Origin: Flavobacterium ginsengisoli
GTDB taxonomy: Bacteria > Bacteroidota > Bacteroidia > Flavobacteriales > Flavobacteriaceae
Direction: 5' to 3'
DNA: 64,000 bases
NCBI RefSeq assembly: GCF_029625315.1
Contig: NZ_CP121110.1
Coordinates: forward strand, 3,853,001 to 3,917,000
The notes below the pieces were generated by a model. The model saw only the letters and a program-made list of their open reading frames with translations. It made no database searches and was not told the origin of the DNA. Below, one piece after another: positions 8,681 to 19,479 of this stretch; position 1 is the stretch's first letter; every line of letters begins with the position of its first letter. The translations under genes were made by a program, and so were the position numbers.

Positions 8681-10478
8681 TTAGTCATTCAATTTCAAAA
8701 CAGCCATAAATGCTTCTTGCGGAATCTCAACGTTTCCTACCTGGCGCATACGTTTTTTACCTTTTTTCTGTTTTTCAAGAAGTTTACGCTTACGCGAAAT
8801 ATCTCCACCGTAACATTTTGCGGTAACGTCTTTACGAAGTGCTTTAATCGTTTCACGAGCGATAATTTTAGCTCCAATTGCCGCCTGAATCGGAATATCA
8901 AATTGCTGTCTTGGGATTAATTCACGTAATTTCTCAGTCATTTTTTTACCGATATTGTAAGCGTTATCTTCGTGGATCAATGCTGAAAGAGCATCAACTG
9001 TCTGAGCATTCAAAAGAACGTCCAATTTAACTAATTTCGAAGTTCTCATTCCGATAGGAGAATAATCAAAAGAAGCATAACCTTTAGAAACTGTTTTTAA
9101 ACGATCATAAAAATCGAATACAATTTCTGCCAAAGGCATGTCAAAGTTCAATTCAACACGTTCAGTTGTTAAGTAGGTTTGGTTGGTAATTAAACCACGT
9201 TTTTCAATACATAAACTCATTACGTTTCCAACAAAGTCAGATTTTGTAATGATAGTAGCTTTAATAAATGGCTCTTCAACTCTATCCAATTTTGAAGGCT
9301 CTGGTAAATCTGAAGGATTGTTTACAACGATTGCCGTTTCTGGATGTTTCTTCGTGTAAGCCAAATACGAAACGTTAGGAACTGTTGTAATTACAGTCAT
9401 GTCGAACTCGCGCTCTAAACGTTCTTGAATAATTTCCATGTGAAGCATTCCTAAGAATCCGCAACGGAAACCAAATCCTAATGCTGCAGAACTTTCAGGT
9501 GTAAATACTAGTGAAGCATCATTCAACTGTAATTTTTCCATTGAAGAACGTAAATCTTCATAATCTTCTGTGTCAACAGGATAAATACCTGCGAATACCA
9601 TTGGTTTTACATCCTCAAAACCAGCAACCATATTAGTTGTTGGAACTTTTGCATCTGTAATTGTATCACCCACTTTTACTTCACGAGCTTCTTTAATTCC
9701 AGAAATCAAGTAACCAACATCTCCTGCCGAAACTACATTTTTAGGAACCTGATTTAATTTTAAAGTTCCAATTTCGTCAGCAAAATATTCGTTGTCAGTA
9801 GCCATGAATTTAATTTTCTGGCCTTTTTTGATTTCACCGTTTACAACTCTAAAGATTACCTCGATTCCACGGAATGGATTGTAAACCGAGTCAAAAATCA
9901 AAGCTTGCAATGGTTCTTCTGGATTACCTTTTGGAGCAGGAATTTTTTCGATAATGGCAACAAGAATGTTCTCAACACCAAAACCAGTTTTTCCTGACGC
10001 GTGAATAATATCTTCTAATTTACAACCAAGTAAATCGATAATATCATCACTAACTTCTTCTGGATTAGCACTTGGCAAATCGACTTTGTTTAAAACTGGA
10101 ATAATTTCCAAGTCGTTTTCAAGAGCTAAATATAAGTTTGAAATTGTTTGTGCCTGGATACTTTGCGCAAGCATCTACAATCAAAAGCGCACCTTCGCAG
10201 GCAGCAATCGATCTTGAAACTTCGTACGAAAAGTCAACGTGTCCAGGAGTATCAATTAAGTTTAAGATATATTCTTCGCCTTTGTATTTGTATTCCATCT
10301 GAATGGCATGACTCTTAATGGTAATTCCACGCTCGCGCTCCAAGTCCATGTTGTCAAGCAATTGCGCTTTTTCTTCACGAGCTGTAACGGTTTGTGTAGC
10401 ACTTAGTAATCGGTCTGCTAATGTACTTTTACCATGGTCAATGTGTGCAATAATGCAAAAATTACGTATCTTCTTCAT
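8681..10478 (-). CDS. lepA: Elongation factor 4 (LepA), frameshifted
   Basis: Ribosome-associated GTPase that back-translocates stalled ribosomes. G1 is AHIDHGKST, the Switch II region is [13 protein letters not shown]4 is LNKVDLP. The LepA-specific C-terminal domain ends with [20 protein letters not shown]. The frame breaks at GCAAGC (10167-10172): dropping one base restores [12 protein letters not shown] and a 598-residue protein, the normal length. As written the gene would split into a 119- and a 497-residue piece. A TATCTTTG promoter box lies at 10570-10577. Confidence 0.95.
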
Positions 10479-10569
10479 TTGTATATATCAGTTCTCTAAT
10501 CGAGTTTTAGTGTTTTTTTTGGGAATAAAACACGATAAAACAATTGCTTTATAACGTGTTGTTAAGGCG

Positions 10570-10577
10570 CAAAGATA
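10570..10577 (-). promoter_or_regulatory. -7 box of lepA
   Basis: Minus-strand TATCTTTG, followed by GCGCC as at the cvpA and yicC promoters of this window. About 90 bases of leader. Confidence 0.55.
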
Positions 10578-10792
10578 GCGCAAAGTTTTGGATTCTGGAA
10601 TTTAGTTGCTCGATTTTGAATACAGAAGTCAAAAACCTGTTTTTCAGCTTTTAAACTTTTTGCTTTCCTATTGTTTTTTGAGGTTAAAACTTGAAGAATA
10701 TTTTATTTGATTAAGATTGACGGAATTAAAATTTAGTAAATAATGGTGAAATAAACATTTTGGTGATGAAAATGTATTTTTTGTACGAATAA
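10578..10792. other. Intergenic stretch, nothing recognised
   Basis: AT-rich DNA between the divergent lepA and GG-leader peptide genes. No ORF, RNA gene or strong hairpin seen; the promoter of the peptide gene follows. Confidence 0.5.
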
Positions 10793-10845
10793 TTGTCACT
10801 TTGGATTAATTTGATTAAACTTGTAGTCATTTTAACCATAAGATT
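10793..10845 (+). promoter_or_regulatory. Promoter and conserved transcript start of the GG-leader peptide gene
   Basis: TTG at 10793-10795, 20 bases, then TAAACTTG (10816-10823). From that box through CCATAAGAT the sequence matches the susC promoter region (12980-13008) at 25 of 29 positions. Confidence 0.6.
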
Positions 10846-10952
10846 GATCTCCTTTTGGTTTCATATATTTTTTTTGAAATGTCAGTGTACAGGACAATTC
10901 AAATTCAAGAATACTAATGAAATGTTTATTTACTAATTAAACCCCAAGAATT

Positions 10953-11186
10953 ATGGAAAAAGAAATCACAAAGCTTACTCAAAAGTATGAAAAGCTTACC
11001 AGAGAACAAATGAAAAGTATTACAGGAGGAACATTGGGAACAGTATGCGGACCAAGAAATGGTGTGCCAACATCAATCTGTCCAAGTGGCCAAGGAGTTG
11101 CCGCTAATTCTGGAACAGAAGATCCTTCTAAGTTTCCCGGCATTGTCGGAGGTTATTGTAATGTAATAATCGTCTGCATTCCGTAA
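10953..11186 (+). CDS. GG-leader peptide (bacteriocin/RiPP-precursor-like)
   Basis: 77 residues. The first part is a charged helical leader (KLTQKYEKLTREQMKSITGG) ending in a double glycine, as in peptides cleaved by C39-peptidase exporters. The remaining 47-residue core is rich in Gly, Pro and Ser with four Cys (VCGPR, SICPSG, GYCNV, IVCIP), which could form disulfides or be modified. No modification enzyme, exporter or immunity gene is adjacent. Its own promoter and terminator make it a monocistronic unit. Family assignment is by leader pattern only; the product's role is unknown. Confidence 0.75.
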   Translation: MEKEITKLTQKYEKLTREQMKSITGGTLGTVCGPRNGVPTSICPSGQGVAANSGTEDPSKFPGIVGGYCNVIIVCIP

Positions 11187-11194
11187 AAAATAAG

Positions 11195-11226
11195 AAACAG
11201 CCTAAAGATTTTCTTTAGGCTGTTTT
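11195..11226. terminator. Bidirectional terminator
   Basis: AAACAGCCTAAAGA / TCTTTAGGCTGTTTT hairpin between the peptide gene and the convergent NUDIX regulator. Confidence 0.85.
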
Positions 11227-11227
11227 G

Positions 11228-11929
11228 TTAATACTCAAAATTGAATCCTTTTTGAGTTAGTTTTTTATACATTTCGTCATCAAATTTGTAGAGTTTTGCG
11301 GCTCTATGCGAAACGTCTTTTTGTTTTTCATCCAATTCTGTCAGCAGTTTCATATGAAGAATTTTTCTTCTAAAATTGGACTTATCCAATTCAATTCCGA
11401 GAATTTCCTCGTATAAATGCATTAATTGTAATAAAGTAAATTTTTCTGGCAGAAGATTAAATCCGATTGGAGCTTGACGCACCCGATTACGCAATTGCAT
11501 TAAACTGACATTCAGGATTTCGTTATGATCAAAAATCAAATCAGGAATCTCATTTATTTTATACCATTTTGCTTCAATAACTCGTAAACTGGCTTTAATA
11601 TTATAATCTTCACGATTAACCAATGTATAATAGCCAATAGTGACAACACGTCTTTCTAAAACACGCTTCGGATTTGTAAAGGCTTTTAGCTGTTCTAGAT
11701 AAATATCTTCAAGTCCAGTAAGTTCCTGTAAAATACGTTGTGCGGCATCATCGGCACTTTCATCAGCTTGAAGCCATCCGCCAAGTAACCCCCATTTACC
11801 GATACTTTCGCCTTGAGCGTGCTGAACCAAGAGAACTTCTAGACTCTCTTTGTTAAAACCAAAGAAAACGCAGTCAATTGTGATTCCGTCTACGGCTGGT
11901 TTATGTTGATTAGTGGTTATTTCAGTCAA
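11228..11929 (-). CDS. NUDIX-domain transcriptional regulator (NrtR/AraR-like), copy 1
   Basis: 233 residues: a NUDIX fold (about 13-150) joined to a winged-helix domain (about 155-233, with FNLLPEKFTLLQLMHLYEEI and NFRRKILHMKLL). In the NUDIX box GGWLQADESADDAAQRILQE the catalytic Glu pattern REL-EE is lost (RIL, EL), so it probably binds a sugar or nucleotide without cleaving it. Such proteins (AraR in Bacteroides) control sugar use genes. It lies beside the xyloglucan locus and 35 bases after a close paralogue, so control of that locus is a reasonable inference. Confidence 0.8.
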   Translation of the reverse strand: MTEITTNQHKPAVDGITIDCVFFGFNKESLEVLLVQHAQGESIGKWGLLGGWLQADESADDAAQRILQELTGLEDIYLEQLKAFTNPKRVLERRVVTIGYYTLVNREDYNIKASLRVIEAKWYKINEIPDLIFDHNEILNVSLMQLRNRVRQAPIGFNLLPEKFTLLQLMHLYEEILGIELDKSNFRRKILHMKLLTELDEKQKDVSHRAAKLYKFDDEMYKKLTQKGFNFEY

Positions 11930-11964
11930 TTTATTATTATCGTATTATTAATTTGTATTGAAAA

Positions 11965-12702
11965 TTAGAATTCAAAATTGAATCCTTTTTCAGTTAGTTT
12001 TTTATAAATTTCTGGATCAAACTTATACAATTGTGCGACTCTGTGCGATACATCTTGTTGTTTTTCGTCTAATGCAACCAGAAGTTTCATATGAAGAATT
12101 TTTCTTCTAAAGTTTGGTTTATCCATTTCAATTCCTAAAATTTCTCCATACAAATGCATTAATTGTAATAGAGTAAATTTTTCTGGCAATAAGTTAAAAC
12201 CAATAGGTGTTTGGCGAACTCTACTTCTAAGATGTTTTATGCTATAATCTAAAATTTCATTGTGATCGTAAATCAAATCTGGAATTTCATTGATTTTATA
12301 CCATTTTGCGTCCGAAGCCGTAAAACCTGCTTTAATGTTATAATCTTCTCTTTTTACTAGCGCATAATATCCAATTGTGATAACGCGTCGTAGCGGAAAA
12401 CGATCTGGATCTCCAAATGCTTTCAACTGTTCCAGATAAATATTATCAAGACCCGTAAGCTCATTCAGCAAACGATGAGCGGCGTTGTCGGTACTTTCTT
12501 TTTTATAAATCCATCCACCCGGAAGTCCCCATTTTCCTTTACTGATTCCTTCAGCATGCTGCACCAAAAGCACTTCAAGGCTGCCTTTATCAAATCCAAA
12601 AATAACACAGTCAATCGTGATGGCATTCATCGCACTGTTTTCATTTTTTAGAGCAGTTTTGTCTTCTACATTTTCAACCATATGTGAGATAAATTTTGAC
12701 AA
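11965..12702 (-). CDS. NUDIX-domain transcriptional regulator (NrtR/AraR-like), copy 2
   Basis: 245 residues, same architecture as the next gene downstream and clearly its tandem duplicate: shared blocks include IGYYALVKREDYNIKA, FNLLPEKFTLLQLMHLY and FRRKILHMKLL. Its NUDIX box is also degenerate (HRLLNELTGL in place of REL-EE). First gene of the pair, divergent from susC across 590 bases, hence well placed to control susC. The N-terminal 24 residues extend beyond the paralogue; the true start could be the Met at residue 8. Confidence 0.8.
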   Translation of the reverse strand: MSKFISHMVENVEDKTALKNENSAMNAITIDCVIFGFDKGSLEVLLVQHAEGISKGKWGLPGGWIYKKESTDNAAHRLLNELTGLDNIYLEQLKAFGDPDRFPLRRVITIGYYALVKREDYNIKAGFTASDAKWYKINEIPDLIYDHNEILDYSIKHLRSRVRQTPIGFNLLPEKFTLLQLMHLYGEILGIEMDKPNFRRKILHMKLLVALDEKQQDVSHRVAQLYKFDPEIYKKLTEKGFNFEF

Positions 12703-12950
12703 ATTAAATAAATAAAATCATTACTAACCTTTTTGAAAGACTTATATTTTTTTTAACGAAATAAAATTTTGATAATCAGGTGTTTAAAAATGTGCTAAAA
12801 AAGTTCTCTTTTTAAATTATTTCTTAAACAGCTGATTGTCAATTTTATAAAACGTTGGCTTTTCTATATTTTTTATTTCAATTCTTGTTTGGATTTTACA
12901 ACATTAATAAAAATGAATTAGGATTAATCAGAATTGAAAAAAATAACCTT
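12703..12950. other. Upstream half of the susC regulatory region, no gene seen
   Basis: AT-rich DNA between the divergent NUDIX regulator and the susC promoter. No ORF and no clear palindrome. Any operator for the NUDIX regulators should lie here or in the leader. Confidence 0.4.
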
Positions 12951-12955
12951 AATAT

Positions 12956-13008
12956 TTTGTTAATATAGAAAATTTGTTTTACACTTGTAGTCAAATTTAC
13001 CATAAGAT
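12956..13008 (+). promoter_or_regulatory. susC promoter and conserved transcript start
   Basis: TTTG (12956-12959), 20 bases, then TACACTTG (12980-12987), followed by a stretch ending CCATAAGAT that repeats the region upstream of the GG-leader peptide gene. Confidence 0.65.
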
Positions 13009-13293
13009 AAATTCAAACTGACCATAAGCAAAAAAAGAACAAACTTACACTTAACTTAAACTTACCACAAATGTTTTTTATAAAAATTGATTTAAATAGC
13101 TTTTTGATGCGATTACCATCATCAAATTTTGCCCAAAGAATCGATTTTGAAGTTGTTTATAGTCTGCAAGTATTAAATGTTAGAAATGAGATTCAGGCCC
13201 TCATTTTTGGCACGACCTGCTTGGGAAGTTTTTCCGGATTTCTCCTAAGGTAAAAAAACACTAACTATAACTTAAACTTAATCAATTCTTATT
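13009..13293 (+). other. Long susC leader; possible 60-codon leader ORF, not supported
   Basis: About 300 bases of leader. An open frame at 13071-13253 (starts MFFIKIDLNSF) has no recognisable family and odd composition. The motif AACTTAAACTTA occurs both before this frame (about 13055) and just before susC (about 13272), so the segment between could be an insertion between two copies of the leader end. Confidence 0.35.
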
Positions 13294-16200
13294 ATGAAAA
13301 GCAAAAATTGTATTAAAACAACAAAGCTTCCATATTTTATGGCGGTGCTTGCTTAGCGTATTTATGATGCAGTTTGGATTTGCTCAAGAATCCAAAACTG
13401 TAAGTGGGACAATTACCTCTTCCGAAGACGGATTTGGAATTCCGGAGCAACTGTACAAGTACAGGGAACAAAATCGAGTACTATTAGCGATTTTGATGGA
13501 AAATATAAAATTGAGGCTAAAACAGGAGATGTTTTAGCAATCTCTTTTGTGGGTTTCAAAACACAGAATATTACTGTTGGAGCTCAAAAAACGGTTAATG
13601 TAGTTTTGAATCCAGAAACGGCAGAACTTAAAGAAATTGTAGTAATCGGATATGGTTCTCAGAAAAAAGCAATGGTAACCAATGCTGTTTCGCAGGTAAG
13701 TGGCGAGAGTCTTGTAAAAACCAATACTACAAATGCGCTTCAGGCACTTCAAGGACAAGCTGCGGGACTTCAAATTACTTCTACATCAGGACAGCCAGGC
13801 GAAAGCTTAAATGTTGTAATTAGAGGTGTTGGTTCTACTGCAGGAAGTAATCCTTTGTATGTAGTTGATGGCGTTTTGACTGGAGATATTTCATATTTAA
13901 ATAATGCAGATATCGAATCGATTTCGGTTTTAAAAGATGCGGCTTCGGCTGCTATCTACGGATCTCAAGCGTCTAATGGAGTTGTTTTAGTAACTACTAA
14001 AAAAGGAAAACGTGGTGCTCCGGGCCAAATTACTTTTGACCAATATTATGGTGTGCAGTCTGTAGCAAGAAAAGTAGATTTACTAGATGCAAAAGAATAT
14101 GCGACAATATTAAATGAAGCGGCTGTAAACTCAGGTAAAAATCCATATTTTACAAACGATCAAATTGCAGCTTTAGGATCTGGAACCAATTGGATGGAGA
14201 AGATGCTGACTGAAAATGCAGCGACTAAAAACTTTGCATTTGGTGCTTCTGGAGGTTCAGAAACTTCTGTTTATTCTACCTCTTTATCTTATTTAGGCCA
14301 AGAAGGTGTTGTTGGAGGAAAAGATTTATCAAATTATCAACGATACAATTTCAGATTCAACTCAGAACATAAATTATACAAAGATGTAGTGACATTGGGT
14401 GAAAATATAAGTTTTGCTCATGTGGATAAAAACGGAATTGGAGTTGGAAATCAATATAATAACTCTTTGAGAAGTGCTTTTCAAGCGACTCCATTATTAC
14501 CAATGTATGATGCAAACGGAAATTATTTTGATACAACAAAAAGTACAGAGCCTTGGTTGACAGGAGTATCAAACCCATATGCGATGATGGTTTATAACAA
14601 TCAGAATGAAAGTGACAGCCAAAAATTGTTAGGAAATGTTTACTTGCAGATTGAGCCAATTAAGAATTTAACTTTCAAAACTACTTTAGGTCTTGACTAT
14701 AATGTAAATGAAGGACACTCTTATTCTCCAATTTACAGTTTATCTATTTATGCAAACAATGCTTTTGACAGAGTGAATCAAAACATGAACAAGAGCAGAA
14801 GCATTAACTGGGATAACTTATTGACTTATAAATTTAATGCAGGAGAAAATCATCATTTTGAAGCATTAGCAGGTTCTTCTTACATCACTTATAATGTAAC
14901 TTCTATTGAAGCAGACTAACGCAGATTCAGTTTTTAACGATTTAGAACATGCTTGGTTAGATAACACTACCAATAAAGATGGTGCTAAAATGAGTATGAA
15001 AGGAAGTAAGTACGAGAACAAATTAATGTCATACTTCGGAAGATTAAATTATAACTACAGAGAAACTTACTTGTTAAGTGCAACGCTTAGAGCTGATGGT
15101 TCTTCAAAATTTGCACCAGGAAATCAATGGGGTTATTTTCCATCTGTTTCTGCAGGTTGGATTGCATCAAACGAAGAATTTTTGAAAGATTCTAAAGTAT
15201 TCAATTTCCTTAAATTTAGAGGAAGCTGGGGACAAGTTGGTAACCAAAGTATTCGTCCTTTCCAATACTTAGCATTAGTAAAATCAAACACTACTAATTA
15301 TACTTTTGGTAATGAAGAAGGAGTTCTTACTCCAGGTGCTTATCTTGAAAATTTAGCGAATCCTAGTTTAAAATGGGAAACTTCAGAGCAGATTGACCTT
15401 GGTTTTGACGCAAGATTTTTAGACAATGCATTAAGTGTAAACTTCGATGTGTACAAAAAGACAAACAAAGATTGGTTAATTCTAGCTCCAATCTTAGCTA
15501 CTGCTGGTGCAAATCCGCCGTTTATCAACGGAGGAGATGTAGTAAACAAAGGGGTAGAGTTGAGCTTAAATTACCAAAACAAAATTGGAGATTTTAATTA
15601 CAGCATTAGTGCAAACGGTGCTTACAATAAAAACACAGTTGGACAAATACCTACTTCTGATGGAATCATTCACGGTTTGAGCAACGAACTTTATGACAAT
15701 GCTGGAGAATTCTATAGAGCAGAAAACGGACATCCGTTAGGATATTTCTGGGGATACAAAACAGGCGGGGTTTTCCAAAATCAAGCTCAGATTGATAATT
15801 ATAAATCAGCAAACGGTGTAGTATTACAGCCAAATGCAGCACCTGGAGATATTATTTATGTAAATACAAACGGAGATGACAAAATTGATGCTTCTGATAA
15901 AACAAGTATCGGAAACCCGAATCCAGATTTTACTTACGGATTCTCTTTGTCAGCAAGTTATAAAGCTTTCGACTTCTCGCTTAACGCGAATGGAGTAGCT
16001 GGAAACCAAATTGTACAATCATACAGAAATCAAGCTGGAGCTTACGGAAATTACACATCAGCAATTTTAGGACGTTGGCATGGTGAAGGTTCTTCTAATA
16101 CAATGCCAAGAGTAACAGAAGACAATAGAAACTTTACGCAATTTTCAGATTTATATGTTCAAGATGGTGACTTCTTAAGAATTAATACCGTTACATTAGG

Positions 16201-16423
16201 ATTTGATTTAGCAAAAATGAAACAATCGAAACCTTTTTTCGCAAGTCAGTTTAGACTTTATTTCTCTGTTCTAAACCTATATACCTTTACAAAATATGAT
16301 GGAATGGATCCTGAAATTGGATTCGGTTCATCAAATACTGACCAAAAGTTTTCATCAGGTGTTGACGTAGGTTACTACCCAAGACCAAGAACATTCATGA
16401 TGGGATTAAATGTTAAACTTTAA
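13294..16423 (+). CDS. susC: SusC/RagA-family TonB-linked outer-membrane transporter (frameshifted)
   Basis: Imports xyloglucan oligosaccharides across the outer membrane using TonB energy, with SusD as lid. Order: signal peptide ending GFAQ, carboxypeptidase-like domain (about 25-105), plug with VVIGYGSQKKA and VYVVDG-like LYVVDGVLTGD, then a 22-strand barrel ending in LNVKL. Three errors interrupt it: an extra base in GCTTGC (13347), a lost G in a GGG run (13443), an extra base in GCAGAC (14911). Corrected length is 1042 residues, usual for SusC. First gene of the locus. Confidence 0.93.
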
Positions 16424-16434
16424 TAAATAAAAAA

Positions 16435-18011
16435 ATGAAAAATACATATTTATATATTTTCTGTTTTAGTTTACTTTCTCTAGGTTCTTGCAGTCTAGAA
16501 ACAGAACCTTTGACACAGCAAACAGATACAAATTTTTACAAAAATAAAGACGATGCTTATACTGCATTGGTAGGATGTTATGACGGAATGCAAGTAGCGA
16601 CTGGAGCTTCGGGAATGGGAGTTCCTGTAGTGAGTGAAATTATGTCTGATGATTGTTTTGGAGGAACTGGAAATTCAGACGGATACAATTATGCTCGCTA
16701 TTGATGAATTCGATATTACACGTTCTCCATCAGATGTTGATATGTTAAATGGTAACTGGATTGGTTACTACAAAGCACTTTACCGTTGTAATGTTCTTTT
16801 ACAGAAAATGGATCAAATTGACTGGGAAGGCGATACGACTTTGAGAAAAACTTATGAGTCTGAAACAAGATTTATTAGAGCTTATTTGTATTTTGAAATG
16901 GTACGTTTATGGGGTAATATTCCTCTTTTGACAGAGCCTTCAACAGACAACATTCCACAAGCAAATCCAGATGATGTCTATAAAGTAATTGCAGAAGATT
17001 TAGTTTTTGTCGCAAACAATTTACCTTCAGTAGCTTACAATGCAACAACTAGCGGACGTGTTACTAAATGGGCGGCAAAATCGCTACTTGGACGTGTTTA
17101 CTTGTATTACACAGGATACTACGGAAAATCTGATTTGGTTGGTGTAGTTACAAAAGCACAGGCATTACAACACTTAGAAGATGTTATAGCAGGAAGCGGA
17201 CATGCTTTGGTTGATGATTTTTCTACACTTTGGCCTGCAGCTTCAGTTGATAAATATGCTGGTGAAGACAATAAAGAATTTGTGTTTTCTATAAAATATA
17301 CTTACACAAGTGATTATAACGGAAATACTGACGGTAACCACTGGCTAGTAATGTTCGGAATGAGAGAGTTTTCTTCTTATCCATACGGACGCGGCTGGGG
17401 TGTGACTGTAAATTCTAAATTGTATAATGCTTACGCGGCTAATGATACAAGACGTACAGCAACTGTAATTGGAATCACAGAAGAAAAAATACCATTTGAT
17501 AAATTAAATAACCAAAGAGAATACACTGGTTACTACAACAAAAAATATTCTCCAATGGTAGATAAAGATGGAAAAGACCTTCCGTTAACTATGGGAAGTC
17601 AGTTTTGGGATATCAGCCAGTTTCAAGATTATGTTGTGTTAAGATATGCTGATGTATTATTAATGGTCGCTGAATTAGGAAGCGGTAATGCACAAGCTTA
17701 TTTTGATGAAGTTAGAAGAAGAGCTTACAAAACAAACTTTACTTCTTTGGCTGTGAATAGTGATAATATTATGAAAGAAAGATATTTAGAGTTTGCTCTA
17801 GAAGGAGTTAGATATTGGGATTTATTGCGTCAAGGAGTTGGAAAAGCTTCTACAACAATTGCCGAAACGACTCAACTTCTTAGCGGAGGAAGTCCAGTTA
17901 CTAAAACTATTTCTGCAAGCAAAAATCCTAGCAACACAAGGATTACAGCAAATTCCGAATACACAAATTACATTGTCGAACGGAGTGTTAAAACAAAATG
18001 CTGGCTGGTAA
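16435..18011 (+). CDS. susD: SusD/RagB-family glycan-binding lipoprotein (frameshifted)
   Basis: Surface lipoprotein that captures glycan and closes over SusC. The lipobox is SLGSC (Cys 19). SusD features: LYRCNVLLQKM, ETRFIRAYLYFEMVRLWGNI, ADVLLMVAE and RYLEFALEGVRYWDL. An extra base in GCTCGC (16693) splits it, and another extra base near 17977 hides the true C-terminus, which reads NGVLKQNAGW and stops at 18011. Corrected length 524. Eleven bases after susC, so same transcript. Confidence 0.92.
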
Positions 18012-18027
18012 TTCTAACTAAAAACAT

Positions 18028-19401
18028 ATGAAAATGAAAAATATTAAATCATTCATCACCTCATTATTGATGCTGGCAATGCTAGTATCATCTTGTTCGC
18101 CGGATAGTTACTCTTTAGACGGCCCGATTGATAAATCGGATATACATTTTGAAATTACTCAGGATTTAGCAAAAGATCCAGGAGGAAATACTGTAATCTT
18201 AAAAAACACAACACCAGGAGTTGTACTAAACTGGGATTATGTAACAGGAAAATCGGATAAAGCAGTACAAACAGTACAATATGCTTTTAAAGGAAATTAT
18301 ACCATTAAAATTTCAGCTATTACAGGTGGTGGTATTGTAGAACTTGATCCAGTAACGGTAACAGTAACAGAAGATAATTTAAATTATGTTAACGATGAAC
18401 TTTGGACAGCTCTGTCTGGAGGAGTAGGAAAACAAAAAGTATGGATTGCTGATAATGGTAAATACGGTATGGCTCTTGGAGCAATGTCTTATGCAGATCC
18501 TAGCACAACAGTAGAATGGAATAATTTTACACCAAACTGGGAGCCAGAAGGTAATGCAAATTCAAGTACAGATGCAGACATGCATTGGGGAAGAACCATG
18601 ACCTTCAGTCTAGAGGGAGGACCGTTTATGAAAGTGAATGAAGCAGACGGAACTCTAAAAGAAAGCGGTACTTATTTCTTAGATATTAATACGCATACTT
18701 TAACAACAACTGGAGCAACAATTTTAAGACCAGATAATTATATTGCAAACGCAAGCAACTGGAATAATAATATCAAAATCTTAAAACTTACTGAAAACCA
18801 GTTGAGAATTGCCATTATGAGAACCAACAGCGAAGGGCCATGGTGGTATATCTGGAATTTTGTTTCAAAAGAATATGCAGACAATTACGTACCGCCAGTA
18901 ACTGGACCAACTTATGACGAAGGTTTTAATCCAACTTTTGCTCCAGGCGAATTATTAAAAATGCTTACTGGAGGTACTGGTACAGGAAGAGTTTGGGCTT
19001 TAGACGGAAACGGAAATCCAGTTGACTGGTTAGGAAAAGGAAAAGGTTGGACAACAGGAGCTTCAAGTTCATACAACTGGGGATGGAATGACGATTGGGC
19101 AGCAGCTGCAGGTAATTCATGGATTCGTTTTGATCAATTTGGAGGAAAACTAAACTACACAAGAAGTCAAGATGGTGTAGTAACTACTGGATTGTTTACA
19201 ATAAATGAAGCTGAAAATGAAATTAACTTGGGTTCTAATACCTTAATTCAAAACTCAGGAAGTTGGATGAACCCAACAACCAATGTTATTAAAGTCGTAA
19301 AAGCTTACAATAATGACTATCTTACAAAAGGTATTTGGTTTGGAACTTCTTATGATGCAGGAAAAGACGAGTGGTTTGTATTCCATTATATACTCCCTTA
19401 A
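18028..19401 (+). CDS. Surface glycan-binding lipoprotein (SusE/SGBP position) with PKD-like domain
   Basis: 457 residues, lipobox LVSSC. A PKD-like domain comes first (about 35-115, GVVLNWDYVTG, GNYTIKISA), then two related modules: residues about 125-290 (WTALSGGVGKQKVWIAD) and about 305-457 (LKMLTGGTGTGRVWALD). The repeated GG-x-G-x-x-VW pattern shows an internal duplication. Aromatic-rich surfaces (WNNFTPNWEPEG, YNWGWNDDW) suit glycan stacking. Third gene of the locus, in the place of known xyloglucan-binding SGBPs. Binding role is inferred from position and composition. Confidence 0.75.
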   Translation: MKMKNIKSFITSLLMLAMLVSSCSPDSYSLDGPIDKSDIHFEITQDLAKDPGGNTVILKNTTPGVVLNWDYVTGKSDKAVQTVQYAFKGNYTIKISAITGGGIVELDPVTVTVTEDNLNYVNDELWTALSGGVGKQKVWIADNGKYGMALGAMSYADPSTTVEWNNFTPNWEPEGNANSSTDADMHWGRTMTFSLEGGPFMKVNEADGTLKESGTYFLDINTHTLTTTGATILRPDNYIANASNWNNNIKILKLTENQLRIAIMRTNSEGPWWYIWNFVSKEYADNYVPPVTGPTYDEGFNPTFAPGELLKMLTGGTGTGRVWALDGNGNPVDWLGKGKGWTTGASSSYNWGWNDDWAAAAGNSWIRFDQFGGKLNYTRSQDGVVTTGLFTINEAENEINLGSNTLIQNSGSWMNPTTNVIKVVKAYNNDYLTKGIWFGTSYDAGKDEWFVFHYILP

Positions 19402-19479
19402 ATGAAATAAATTTTGGTTAACTAATAACTTGGAAGCGACCTAAAAACTGCTTTCAGGTTATTAAATTTTAAAAACATT

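Noticed and set aside
13071..13253. Small coding gene before susC
   Set aside because: No family, unlikely composition and position inside the susC leader; noted only as a possible leader ORF.
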